Source of the DNA: JBGTLW01 sp041743835
Lineage (GTDB): Bacteria; Planctomycetota; Phycisphaerae; Phycisphaerales; Phycisphaeraceae
DNA length: 12,391 nucleotides
Assembly: GCA_041743835.1 (NCBI GenBank)
Contig: JBGTLW010000011.1
Span: 1 to 12,391 of the forward strand
Direction of reading: 5' to 3'
The notes beneath the pieces are model-generated. The model had not been told where the DNA came from. It did no database searches and worked only from the letters and a program-made list of their open reading frames with translations. The first letter of the stretch is position 1, and each line of letters opens with the position of its first letter. Position numbers and translations under genes: made by a program. Shown here one piece after another: positions 6,036-12,326 of the stretch.

Positions 6036-7154
6036 ATGTCAACGAATAGCAAGTACATGCTGGTGGCAGAGCGGCTGTCCCGTCGAATCAAGAGCGGGGA
6101 TTACCACCTCCACGGCCTGCCCGCGGAGCGACGCTTAGCGACGCAGGTCGGCGTCAGCTACATGACCGCACGCAAGGCCGTCCAGGTCTTACTCGACGAT
6201 GGCCTGCTCTGCCGGTTGCCCAACGGCCGGCTCGTGGTCCGGGGTCACAGCGAAGATGGACCCTCGCAAAAGCAGGTCGCGCTCCTGGCGCCCGCGTGGG
6301 AGTCCAACGAGGCCAACCACTGGGACATCAACCTCACGCAACTGCGGAAGCAACTGGACTTCAGCTCGCGCATCGTCCACTACGGCCACTGGGACGACCC
6401 GGTCATCGCCGACACCATCCGCCAGTTCGATGCCACGCTGTTCCTCGCGCCGGATCAAACGCCCGCGGATTTCACCGCAGAACTGGTCAAGCTCGACCAG
6501 CCGCTGGTCATCCTCAACCGCGACTGGAGCGGGTTTGGCCTGCACTCCCTGCGGATGTTCCCGCCAAGGATGATCCAGAAACTGCTCGACCACCTCGCGG
6601 CCCTCGGGCACAGCAGGATCGATTGCTTCAACGTCCAGCCCTGCGGCCAGGTCATCGACGAGTGGATCGGCCACTGGCAGTTGTGGGGAGCCAAGCACCA
6701 GATCCCCGGCGAGCTCATCAACGAGCCGGTGAAGCCTTTCACAGACACCCTGGTCGCCGCATACAGCGTGATCTCCCAGCGCATCCGCCAAGGCAAGCTC
6801 AATTGCACCGCGATGCTCTGCCTGACCGAAACCGCGGCCATTGGCGCGACCCGCGCCCTGCTGGACCACGGCATCCGCCCCGGCCACGACATCGCCTTGT
6901 GTACCACCGGCTCGCTGCGCTGCGAATACCTCAGCCCGTCGCTCACCACCCTCGAACAGCCCGACCCCAAGCCCTACCTCGCCGCCTGCCTGGAGCAGGC
7001 GCTCAAACCCCAGCCCGGCGGCTGGCAGGCCCCCATGCTCATCGAGCCACAGGACTTGAAGGTCGTGGTCAGAGAATCGACCGTGCCCGATGTCGCCAAG
7101 TCACAGACGCCCCTGCGTGCCAAACTCGCATCGGAAACTGTTCACAAACCCTAG
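6036..7154 (+). CDS. transcriptional regulator, GntR-type winged helix with LacI/GalR-type sensor domain
   Basis: The 372-aa DNA-binding repressor or activator is probably sugar-responsive. Residues 8-70 are a GntR winged helix: VAERLSRRIKSGDY, LPAERRLATQVGVSYMTARKAV as the helix-turn-helix, and LLDDGLLCRLPNGRLVV as the wing. Residues about 79-335 resemble the periplasmic-binding-protein-like sensor of LacI/GalR regulators: QVALLAPAW at its start, a FDATLFLAPD strand, and a LTETAAIGATRALLDHGIRPGHDIAL segment near 254-281. The same architecture occurs in AraR. ATG 6036 has GGAGAG at 6028-6033 and begins just before the first helix; the in-frame TTG at 5991 lies in the promoter and is not used. 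The gene is divergent from the sulfatase and just upstream of the PEP-CTERM pair, making both plausible targets. The ligand is unknown. Confidence 0.87.
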   Translation: MSTNSKYMLVAERLSRRIKSGDYHLHGLPAERRLATQVGVSYMTARKAVQVLLDDGLLCRLPNGRLVVRGHSEDGPSQKQVALLAPAWESNEANHWDINLTQLRKQLDFSSRIVHYGHWDDPVIADTIRQFDATLFLAPDQTPADFTAELVKLDQPLVILNRDWSGFGLHSLRMFPPRMIQKLLDHLAALGHSRIDCFNVQPCGQVIDEWIGHWQLWGAKHQIPGELINEPVKPFTDTLVAAYSVISQRIRQGKLNCTAMLCLTETAAIGATRALLDHGIRPGHDIALCTTGSLRCEYLSPSLTTLEQPDPKPYLAACLEQALKPQPGGWQAPMLIEPQDLKVVVRESTVPDVAKSQTPLRAKLASETVHKP

Positions 7155-7219
7155 AACCCCCGGCCCCCACGTATGGGTGGCCATGCATCCCGCTTCAACT
7201 CTTTAGAAGGAGACTCACG
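7147..7219 (+). repeat. leader of PEP-CTERM copy 1 (start of 826-bp tandem unit)
   Basis: This 73-nt segment matches 7973-8045 at 68 of 73 positions with no gap. Of the last 49 nt (7171-7219), 48 are identical. It holds TGGCCA, ATGCAT and the ribosome binding site AGAAGGAG. Its first bases overlap the regulator's last codons and its TAG stop, so the duplication boundary lies at the 3' end of that gene. Confidence 0.85.
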
Positions 7220-7960
7220 ATGGAAGCAATGGCCAAGACTCTCACGCACGGAATCACCACTGCGGCCGTTCTGGCGCTATCACTTGCGGCAGCACCTCGC
7301 GCAAACGCCGCGATCGTGCTGGTTGGTTGGGACGACTTCGCCAATTCGACCAGCACGGTCTATGACGCCGACACTCAAGTACTGACCGGATCGATTTCAA
7401 CGAATGCATCCAAGTCCGGCACCCGTCAATCCACCGACGGCACCTACGGCACCTTCGCCGGTGCTTCAACTTCGGTAGACGCCTCACTGCAGATCCGAGA
7501 GGACACGCCTCTGACTTTCACGATCACGAACAACACCGCCCAGCCGTATAGTCTGGAGGGGTTCCATTTCGACTACGCGCGATACAGAAACAATTCCAGT
7601 AATATAGGCCCGTCCGAATTCACACTGACTTACATCAGCGGTGGCCTGGGGCCAGACAACACCCAGATCGTCAACGTGACAGGTTTGTCCCCCCACTTCC
7701 AAGGCACCACGGCCAGTACTCTAGCTATTAGCGACTACCCCGATTTCGATTTCGATCTAACGGCCGTGCTGAGCGATACGCAACTCGACCCAGGAGAGTC
7801 GGCAACGTTTGTGCTCACATGGGATGGTGCCAGCAACCCTAGCAATATCGGCTTCGTCGACAACATCGCCATCACTGGCACCCTCATCCCCGAGCCCGCA
7901 TCGCTCGTGCTCATGGGGCTGGGGAGTTTGTTGATCTGCTCACGACGCGGGCGCGCCTGA
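7220..7960 (+). CDS. PEP-CTERM sorting-domain protein, copy 1
   Basis: The 246-aa exported surface or matrix protein is of unknown function. A signal peptide spans 1-30 (MEAMAKTLTHGITTAAVLAL, ending APRANA|A). The body is a Ser/Thr/Asn-rich beta-type domain. The C-terminus is a PEP-CTERM tail: PEP at 224-226, a hydrophobic stretch 227-240, then RR at 242-243. In known systems this tail is recognised by an exosortase (EpsH/Xrt), not present in this window. The start at 7220 has GAAGGAG (7206-7212) 7 nt upstream; the in-frame ATG at 7229 is too far from it. The next gene encodes a paralogue that I judge about 70% identical by eye. Both share TVYDADTQVLTGSIST, SLEGFHFDYAR, TYISGGLGPDNTQI, ISDYPDFDF, LDPGESATFVLTW and the NIAITGTLIPEP end. 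Weakly biased codons and lower GC set it apart from the housekeeping genes. Confidence 0.85.
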   Translation: MEAMAKTLTHGITTAAVLALSLAAAPRANAAIVLVGWDDFANSTSTVYDADTQVLTGSISTNASKSGTRQSTDGTYGTFAGASTSVDASLQIREDTPLTFTITNNTAQPYSLEGFHFDYARYRNNSSNIGPSEFTLTYISGGLGPDNTQIVNVTGLSPHFQGTTASTLAISDYPDFDFDLTAVLSDTQLDPGESATFVLTWDGASNPSNIGFVDNIAITGTLIPEPASLVLMGLGSLLICSRRGRA

Positions 7961-7972
7961 CGCCGGTCCCTT

Positions 7973-8045
7973 AACCCTGAAACCCCCGCCCCCCGCGTAT
8001 GGGTGGCCATGCATCCCGCTTCAACTCTTTAGAAGGAGAATCACG
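7973..8045 (+). repeat. leader of PEP-CTERM copy 2 (second copy of tandem unit)
   Basis: This is the counterpart of 7147-7219, offset by exactly 826 nt with only five substitutions. It contains the same AGAAGGAG ribosome binding site and the same spacing to the ATG. The high conservation compared with the coding part suggests either shared regulation or recent gene conversion of the leader. Confidence 0.85.
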
Positions 8046-8801
8046 ATGGAAACAATGACCAGAACTTTCACACTCGGAATCACCGCTGCTGCCGTTATGG
8101 CGCTTTCACTCGCGGCAGCCCCGCGCGCTGACGCCGCGATCGTCCTGGTTGGTTGGGACAACTTCGCCGATGCGACCGGCACGGTCTATGACGCCGACAC
8201 CCAGGTGCTGACTGGATCGATTTCAACAACAGCCGATGCAAATGTCGTCGGTTCCCACCAATCCACTGACGGCACCTACGGCACTTTCGTCGGCGCATCG
8301 ACATCGACGAATGCCGCGCTTAGGATTCAAGAGACTGCCCCGCTCACATTCATAATCACAAACAACACCGGCCAGCCGTATAGTCTTGAAGGTTTCCATT
8401 TCGACTACGCGCGGTCCGGACCAAACAATAATAATAAAGGACCGTCGGATTTCACGCTGACCTACATAAGCGGGGGCCTCGGGCCAGACAATACGCAGAT
8501 CGCCAATGTGACTGGATTGGCCCGCCATATCACCGGCTTGAACGGGATGGAGATTAGCGACTACCCAGATTTTGACTTCAATTTGGCTAGCGTACTGAAC
8601 GACACCCAACTCGACCCCGGGGAGTCGGCAACGTTTGTACTCACTTGGGCGGGTGCAGACAAGACAACCAATAATGGTTTCATCGACAATATCGCCATCA
8701 CAGGCACCCTCATCCCCGAGCCCGGCACGCTGGCGCTCTTGATCGCGGGCAGTGCGTTGATGTTGTCGTCAAGGCGGCGAAACGCTGACGCGCAGGCGTG
8801 A
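8046..8801 (+). CDS. PEP-CTERM sorting-domain protein, copy 2
   Basis: The 251-aa product is a tandem paralogue of the preceding protein with the same layout. A signal peptide spans 1-30 (ending APRADA|A), followed by a Thr/Asn-rich beta-type body. PEP at 224-226 leads into a hydrophobic stretch (227-240) and SSRRRNADAQA, a slightly longer basic tail than in copy 1. The copies differ by small indels around residues 62-70 and 160-168, and in a variable NNNNK-type segment after FDYAR. The start has AGAAGGAG 8 nt upstream. Conserved blocks between the copies probably mark the structural core and the diverged loops the surface. No enzymatic motif is seen. It may be a matrix or surface polysaccharide-associated protein, which is inference. 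Confidence 0.85.
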   Translation: METMTRTFTLGITAAAVMALSLAAAPRADAAIVLVGWDNFADATGTVYDADTQVLTGSISTTADANVVGSHQSTDGTYGTFVGASTSTNAALRIQETAPLTFIITNNTGQPYSLEGFHFDYARSGPNNNNKGPSDFTLTYISGGLGPDNTQIANVTGLARHITGLNGMEISDYPDFDFNLASVLNDTQLDPGESATFVLTWAGADKTTNNGFIDNIAITGTLIPEPGTLALLIAGSALMLSSRRRNADAQA

Positions 8802-9009
8802 GTGTCGCTAGGAAAGACGGTCTGGCATGAGGCCGCGGCTTGCTCTTAGGCCAGTTGGAAATCTCGGAGATGGACGGCCGTGGCCTACCCGCTGGCGGAC
8901 ACGCGGTTGCTTGCCGGTCACGGAGCCATCGCCGTCAGGTTTGCAGGCAACTGCCCTTGATTCACGCAGCATGGACTTTGCATCTGGCATCTCACACAAG
9001 GAACCCGCG
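8802..9009 (+). other. intergenic region before the pilin-like gene
   Basis: No convincing gene is present; the pilin-like reading frame stays open back to 8827, but the residues do not look like protein and would bury the prepilin leader. CTGGC (8822-8826) pairs with GCCAG (8850-8854), with GAG/CTC inside, giving a weak hairpin without a T-tract. AAGGA at 8998-9002 is the ribosome binding site of the next gene. I found no clear promoter or riboswitch. Confidence 0.5.
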
Positions 9010-9756
9010 ATGAAACACGCACATCACCGAGCCTTTACGCTGATCGAGTTGCTGGTGGTCATCAGCATCATCGCCCTGCTGATCGCGCTGCTTCTGCCGG
9101 CCTTGAAGGGCGCTCGGGCTGCGGCGCGGACCTCCGAGTGCATGAGCAACAAGCGGCAGATCGGCATCGCGATGTACCAATACGCCGCCGATTGGAATTT
9201 CATTGTGCCGACAGGGCGGAGCAATATCCCTGCCCTTGGCGGCACCCGAAACTGGCACCAATTTTATATGGCTAATAACCAGAATTCGACCGCATATCTC
9301 TCGGTCAACTGGAACATTATCTCTTGCCCCGAAGGCAGCGCAAGTGATGTCGCGAATTATGGCTCATATCAGATCAACACCCAAGGCATGGACGCAATTT
9401 TCAGACACAGAACCCTTATTGGGTCGCAAAATTATGATTTCTTGGGTATTAAGCTGGAAGCTGTCCCTTTCCCAAGCTTAGTGATGGGGTACGCTTGCAC
9501 CGGGATGTGGAACAATGCAATCACGAATTTCAGACCCGGCCATGCACAGTTCGGCACGAATATCATGACCGGGAATCAGAACCGAGCCGTGTGGACGCCA
9601 CACCCGGGAGAGACCACCGTGGGCCTCCAACTCGATGGGTCTGGTTCCGCGCATAACGCCGAGGCTTTTCAATCCCTCAGGAACGGCTACGTTGATTCTG
9701 TCAACACCGGCATCCGCAGGTGGTTCAGTAAAGACGGCACGTGGATGCAACATTAA
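9010..9756 (+). CDS. pilin-like protein with prepilin-type cleavage/methylation N-terminus
   Basis: The 248-aa protein has a class III (type IV pilin/pseudopilin) signal. The 8-residue basic leader MKHAHHRA is followed by FTLIELLVVI, with Glu at +5 of the mature form, and a hydrophobic helix to about residue 32. Prepilin peptidase would cleave A|F and methylate Phe. Downstream, ALKGARAAARTSECMSNKRQIGIAM is typical of the large planctomycete family of such proteins. The C-terminal part has HPGETTVGLQLDGS, resembling the H-x(n)-DG motif of that family. They are secreted or surface proteins, not necessarily pilus subunits, and often occur in many copies. ATG 9010 is chosen because AAGGA (8998-9002) is 7 nt upstream and because it sets the leader length. 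The middle of the gene (about 9240-9480) is visibly richer in A/T than its surroundings. Confidence 0.85.
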   Translation: MKHAHHRAFTLIELLVVISIIALLIALLLPALKGARAAARTSECMSNKRQIGIAMYQYAADWNFIVPTGRSNIPALGGTRNWHQFYMANNQNSTAYLSVNWNIISCPEGSASDVANYGSYQINTQGMDAIFRHRTLIGSQNYDFLGIKLEAVPFPSLVMGYACTGMWNNAITNFRPGHAQFGTNIMTGNQNRAVWTPHPGETTVGLQLDGSGSAHNAEAFQSLRNGYVDSVNTGIRRWFSKDGTWMQH

Positions 9757-9809
9757 CGTAAGTTTGTGAACAACCAGTTCTCCACCCTCCGCGACGTATA
9801 TCCACAGGC

Positions 9810-9822
9810 TGTAACCGTTCAC
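9810..9822 (+). repeat. left terminal inverted repeat of the IS66 element
   Basis: TGTAACCGTTCAC is the exact reverse complement of 11238-11250. A small hairpin CAACT/AGTTG (9825-9829 with 9839-9843) follows just inside the end. Confidence 0.85.
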
Positions 9823-9864
9823 CCCAACTGTCGATACAAGTTGTGATGATCCGATAAGAGTTGC

Positions 9865-11241
9865 ATGGACAAGGATGCGCGGATCGCGGCACTGGAGGCG
9901 GAGAATGCTTCGCTGCGTCGTCGGTTGGCGGCGTTGGAGGCGACGATCGCGGCGTTGAGCAAGAACTCGCGGACCAGTTCCAAGCCACCGAGCAGCGACG
10001 TGGTCAAACCGCCCGACGACCGGCCCAAGGGCGGGGCGGGCGGCGGGGGCAAGCAGCGTAAGGCCGGCGGCCAGCCGGGGCACGCCAAGTACACGCGCAC
10101 GCCCTTCGGCCCCGATCAGATCAACGCGGTTTACGAGTACGAGTGGACCAACCGCGGCGACGCCTGGGAGCCGCTGGACAACTTTTACACGCTTCAGCAG
10201 GTCGAGTTGCGTGATGACCCGTTGGTCATCACCGAGCACCGCTTCCGCCGTTACCGGCATCGGATCAGTGGCCGGATCGTCACCGCGCCGGTGCCCGAGG
10301 CGTTGGGTCGCCAGGGGTTATTCGGCCCACGGTTGCGAGCCGCGACGGCGTGGCTCAAGGGCCAGGGCCACATGGCGTACCGGCCGATGCGGGCGTTCTA
10401 CCGCGACGTGCTGGGGCTGACGGTGAGCACGGGGCAGTTGGCCAAGATCGTCGGGCAATGCGGCCGGGCACTGGACGAACCCTACGCCGACTTGCGGGCG
10501 AAGCTGCCGGGCGAGCCGGTGGTCAATACCGACGAGACCGGCCACCCCCAGCGTGGCCAACGGCACTGGCTGTGGTGCGCGGTGGGCGAGGGATTGACCG
10601 TATTCAAGATCGCCGCAAGTCGCGGGTCACAGGTGCTCGACGAACTGCTGGGTTCGGATTATCGCGGCATCGTGGGCAGCGACTTTTTCAGCGCCTACCG
10701 CAAGTTCGTCGCATCCGGCGATCGGACGGCGGCGTATTGCTGGGCGCACCTGATCCGTGAGGTCCGCTACCTGACGACGTTGAGCGACAAGGTCACCGCT
10801 CGCTGGGCGACGAAGCTGCTGGACCAGATCAAGCGCCTGTTCAAGGCCTACCACACGCGGGGCGAGTTCCGGGGCAACTTCTCGGGGCGGGCTCAACACA
10901 ACGCCCGCGAGGCGATCCTCAAGCGGGTGCGTCGGCCGCCGCCGCGGGCCGAGGCACAAACGCTGGCCGAGCGGGTCCGTACACACGCCCAGGCGTACTT
11001 CCGGTTCCTGGATGATGATCGCGTCGAGCCGACCAATAACAAAGCCGAGCGGGCGTTGCGTCACGCGGTGATCGACCGCCGCATCACCCAGGGCACGCGT
11101 GGCGACGCCGGCTCACGCTGGCTCGAACGCTTCTGGAGCATCCGCGAGACCTGCCGCCAGCAGGGACGACCGCTGTTCGATTACCTCGTCCAAGCCATCA
11201 CCCACCACACAGCCGGCCAACCCGTGCCCGCAGTGGTGTGA
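9865..11241 (+). CDS. IS66-family DDE transposase (TnpC type)
   Basis: The 458-aa transposase is intact. Residues 5-33 form a leucine-rich coiled coil (IAALEAENASLRRRLAALEA). SKNSRTSSKPPSSD (32-45) and the GGQPGH segment (68-73) are typical of the IS66 N-terminus and zinc-finger region. Catalytic residues are Asp223 in VNTDETG, Asp273 in GSDFFSAY and Glu395 in NNKAERALR. CWAHLIRE (292-299) is another family block. ATG 9865 is preceded by AAGAG, a weak ribosome binding site. The TGA stop at 11239-11241 lies inside the right inverted repeat, so the gene fills the element. GC content is high and codon use resembles the host housekeeping genes more than the neighbouring PEP-CTERM genes. Confidence 0.95.
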   Translation: MDKDARIAALEAENASLRRRLAALEATIAALSKNSRTSSKPPSSDVVKPPDDRPKGGAGGGGKQRKAGGQPGHAKYTRTPFGPDQINAVYEYEWTNRGDAWEPLDNFYTLQQVELRDDPLVITEHRFRRYRHRISGRIVTAPVPEALGRQGLFGPRLRAATAWLKGQGHMAYRPMRAFYRDVLGLTVSTGQLAKIVGQCGRALDEPYADLRAKLPGEPVVNTDETGHPQRGQRHWLWCAVGEGLTVFKIAASRGSQVLDELLGSDYRGIVGSDFFSAYRKFVASGDRTAAYCWAHLIREVRYLTTLSDKVTARWATKLLDQIKRLFKAYHTRGEFRGNFSGRAQHNAREAILKRVRRPPPRAEAQTLAERVRTHAQAYFRFLDDDRVEPTNNKAERALRHAVIDRRITQGTRGDAGSRWLERFWSIRETCRQQGRPLFDYLVQAITHHTAGQPVPAVV

Positions 11242-11250
11242 ACGGTTACA
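11238..11250 (-). repeat. right terminal inverted repeat of the IS66 element
   Basis: GTGAACGGTTACA is the exact inverted copy of 9810-9822. It contains the transposase stop codon. Confidence 0.85.
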
Positions 11251-11277
11251 CGTTAATAATACCCCAGACTGTAGAAC

Positions 11278-11694
11278 TCAGTTGTCCACAAGCGTGAATT
11301 TCACGATCCAGGCAGACGCAACGATCATTGTTGTGCAGACGATGATGAATCGCAGGTGACCCGTGCTGGTGGGGTTCACGCTTTCGAACACGGCCTCGGC
11401 TCCGATGACAGCAATCGCTCCAAAAGCTAGAGCTAAGAGGGTAAGCAGGGGGCTCACAAACCCCGCGATCTCGTCCAGACCTCGTGAGATGATGAGGCCA
11501 GCGACCGAGCCAGCGACGGCCGCGAACCCTAGAGCGATGATCATCGGCACGCTTGCAAGTCCCATGCCACTGATCGCTGCATGAAATACCCAAAGCAGCA
11601 CACACCATACGATGGCGGCCACAGCGGTTCGCCATGTGAGCGAGATAGTCGCCCTGCGAAGTCCAATCGCTGGTGTCCATTGCTGATCTGACAT
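11278..11694 (-). CDS. four-helix integral membrane protein of unknown function
   Basis: The 138-aa product has four predicted membrane helices at about 22-42, 49-70, 79-103 and 113-134. The N-terminus is short and polar (MSDQQWTPAIGLRRATIS), and a few charged residues sit in the loops (RGLDEIAG, ESVNPTSTGH). I do not recognise a family and no catalytic motif is visible. ATG 11694 is supported by GAGGGA (11703-11708 on +) 8 nt upstream. A longer frame back to 11748 adds a Cys/His-rich stretch without a ribosome binding site and is less likely. The stop lies 28 nt from the IS66 right end, so the insertion did not disrupt the gene but may have removed its downstream neighbour or terminator. Confidence 0.65.
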   Translation of the reverse strand: MSDQQWTPAIGLRRATISLTWRTAVAAIVWCVLLWVFHAAISGMGLASVPMIIALGFAAVAGSVAGLIISRGLDEIAGFVSPLLTLLALAFGAIAVIGAEAVFESVNPTSTGHLRFIIVCTTMIVASAWIVKFTLVDN

Positions 11695-11839
11695 GTGATG
11701 TTTCCCTCGGTGTATAGAACATGGGGCGGCGTACGCTTGCCGCAGCATGATAGAAACTTTGCGATATTGCTACCACAGCAAACTCGCGGGCGTGGTCTCT
11801 GCGGGGTTTTGGGGTACAAGGAAGGGGTATATGGGAGCG

Positions 11840-11862
11840 GCCCACGGGCGGAGTCCGTGGGC
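11840..11862. repeat. palindrome between divergent genes (REP-like hairpin)
   Basis: GCCCACGG (11840-11847) pairs with CCGTGGGC (11855-11862) around GCGGAGT. A further C-G and G-T pair extends the stem to ten with a GGA triloop. TTT follows on +. The position between divergent starts does not suit a terminator. GGGC-type arms with a TTT tail resemble the hairpin pair after prfB, though the stem sequence differs. Confidence 0.5.
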
Positions 11863-11867
11863 TTTGT

Positions 11868-11915
11868 GGGTGAGGGGGTTGGGCGTGAGGGGGGGCGGGG
11901 CGGTAGGCTGGGGGG
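11868..11915 (+). repeat. G-run tract directly before the mutM start
   Basis: G-runs of 3, 5, 3, 7, 4 and 6 lie in 48 nt, at 11868, 11874, 11881, 11889, 11897 and 11910. The last run touches the ATG at 11916. No ordinary Shine-Dalgarno spacing is present unless GAGG near 11887-11890 serves. Quadruplex formation in DNA or mRNA is possible but inferred. Confidence 0.5.
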
Positions 11916-12326
11916 ATGCCTGAGTTGCCTGAGGTTGAAGCGGTTCGGCGTCACCTCGACCGCACCGTGGTCGGCCGGGCGGTCCGGCGGGTCACGCTAC
12001 GGCGGGCGGATGTGGTGCGGGGCGGTGCTCGGCCGAGGGACCTGCTCTGTGGGCGTGTCATCACTTCGGTGTTGCGTCACGGCAAGCAGCTTGCGCTGGT
12101 GGGTGGTTGCGGGCGGGTGGTGAATATCCATCTGGGGATGTCGGGTTCGCTCACCGTCCGGCCGGGCGGCGAGGGGCTCGCGGCTCACTGCCATGTGGTG
12201 TGGCACCTGGAGGGCGGGCAGACGCTGCGGTTCCGTGATCCGCGCCGGTTCGGGGGTGTGTGGACTTTTGAGAGCGAGGCCCGGCTGTGGGCGGATCGAT
12301 GGTCGGCCGTGATTCGCTGCGGTTGA
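11916..12326 (+). CDS. mutM: DNA-formamidopyrimidine glycosylase, N-terminal part (truncated or frameshifted)
   Basis: Fpg/MutM excises 8-oxoguanine and formamidopyrimidines and cuts the abasic site. The start MPELPEVEAV is diagnostic: Pro2 is the nucleophile and Glu3 the acid after removal of Met. Lys57 in RHGKQL, Met75 in HLGMSG, and Arg110 and Phe112 in FRDPRRFGG match the known DNA-contacting and intercalating positions. The frame ends with TGA at 12324-12326 after 136 residues. Full-length enzymes have about 270, with a helix-two-turn-helix and a C-terminal zinc finger, both missing here. The family pattern breaks after WTFESEARLWADRW (ends 12302), where a W..LG.DSL continuation is expected and is found one frame over. 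Either the gene is a pseudogene or there are base errors near the window edge. The strand and context point to its own promoter, divergent from the membrane protein. Confidence 0.8.
   Translation: MPELPEVEAVRRHLDRTVVGRAVRRVTLRRADVVRGGARPRDLLCGRVITSVLRHGKQLALVGGCGRVVNIHLGMSGSLTVRPGGEGLAAHCHVVWHLEGGQTLRFRDPRRFGGVWTFESEARLWADRWSAVIRCG

Larger units (their letters stand above)
9810..11250 (+). mobile_element. IS66-family insertion sequence, complete, single-ORF type
   Basis: Terminal inverted repeats TGTAACCGTTCAC (9810-9822) and GTGAACGGTTACA (11238-11250) match over 13 bp. With one mismatch and one gap the match extends to CTG (9828-9830) and CAG (11231-11233). The GTAA...TTAC ends are usual for IS66 elements; counted from those, the element is 1439 bp. 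It encodes only the DDE transposase, like the ISBst12-type subgroup lacking tnpA and tnpB. The 8-bp flanks cacaggct and acgttaat do not match, so no target duplication is visible. Confidence 0.85.

Noticed and set aside
6296..7219. Long + frame open from 6296 into PEP-CTERM copy 1.
   Set aside because: It overlaps the regulator gene in another frame and reads as low-complexity Pro/Arg/His residues. The strong ribosome binding site and signal peptide place the real start at 7220.
8905..8960. Possible cyclic-di-GMP riboswitch-like letters in the leader of the pilin-like gene.
   Set aside because: The conserved GEMM core and paired helices could not be laid out on either strand.
8827..9009. N-terminal extension of the pilin-like gene back to ATG 8827.
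   Set aside because: It would place about 60 polar residues before the prepilin leader, which would block type IV prepilin processing. ATG 9010 has a good ribosome binding site.
9752..9759. ATTAACGT left of the IS element matches ACGTTAAT right of it (11250-11257).
   Set aside because: The match is inverted, not direct, and the left copy lies 51 bp away from the IS end, so it is not a target duplication.
9802..9813. CCACAGGCTGTA at the left IS junction resembles CCCCAGACTGTA at 11262-11273.
   Set aside because: Imperfect (10 of 12), it overlaps the IS end on one side and is 12 bp beyond it on the other, so it does not fit an IS66 duplication.
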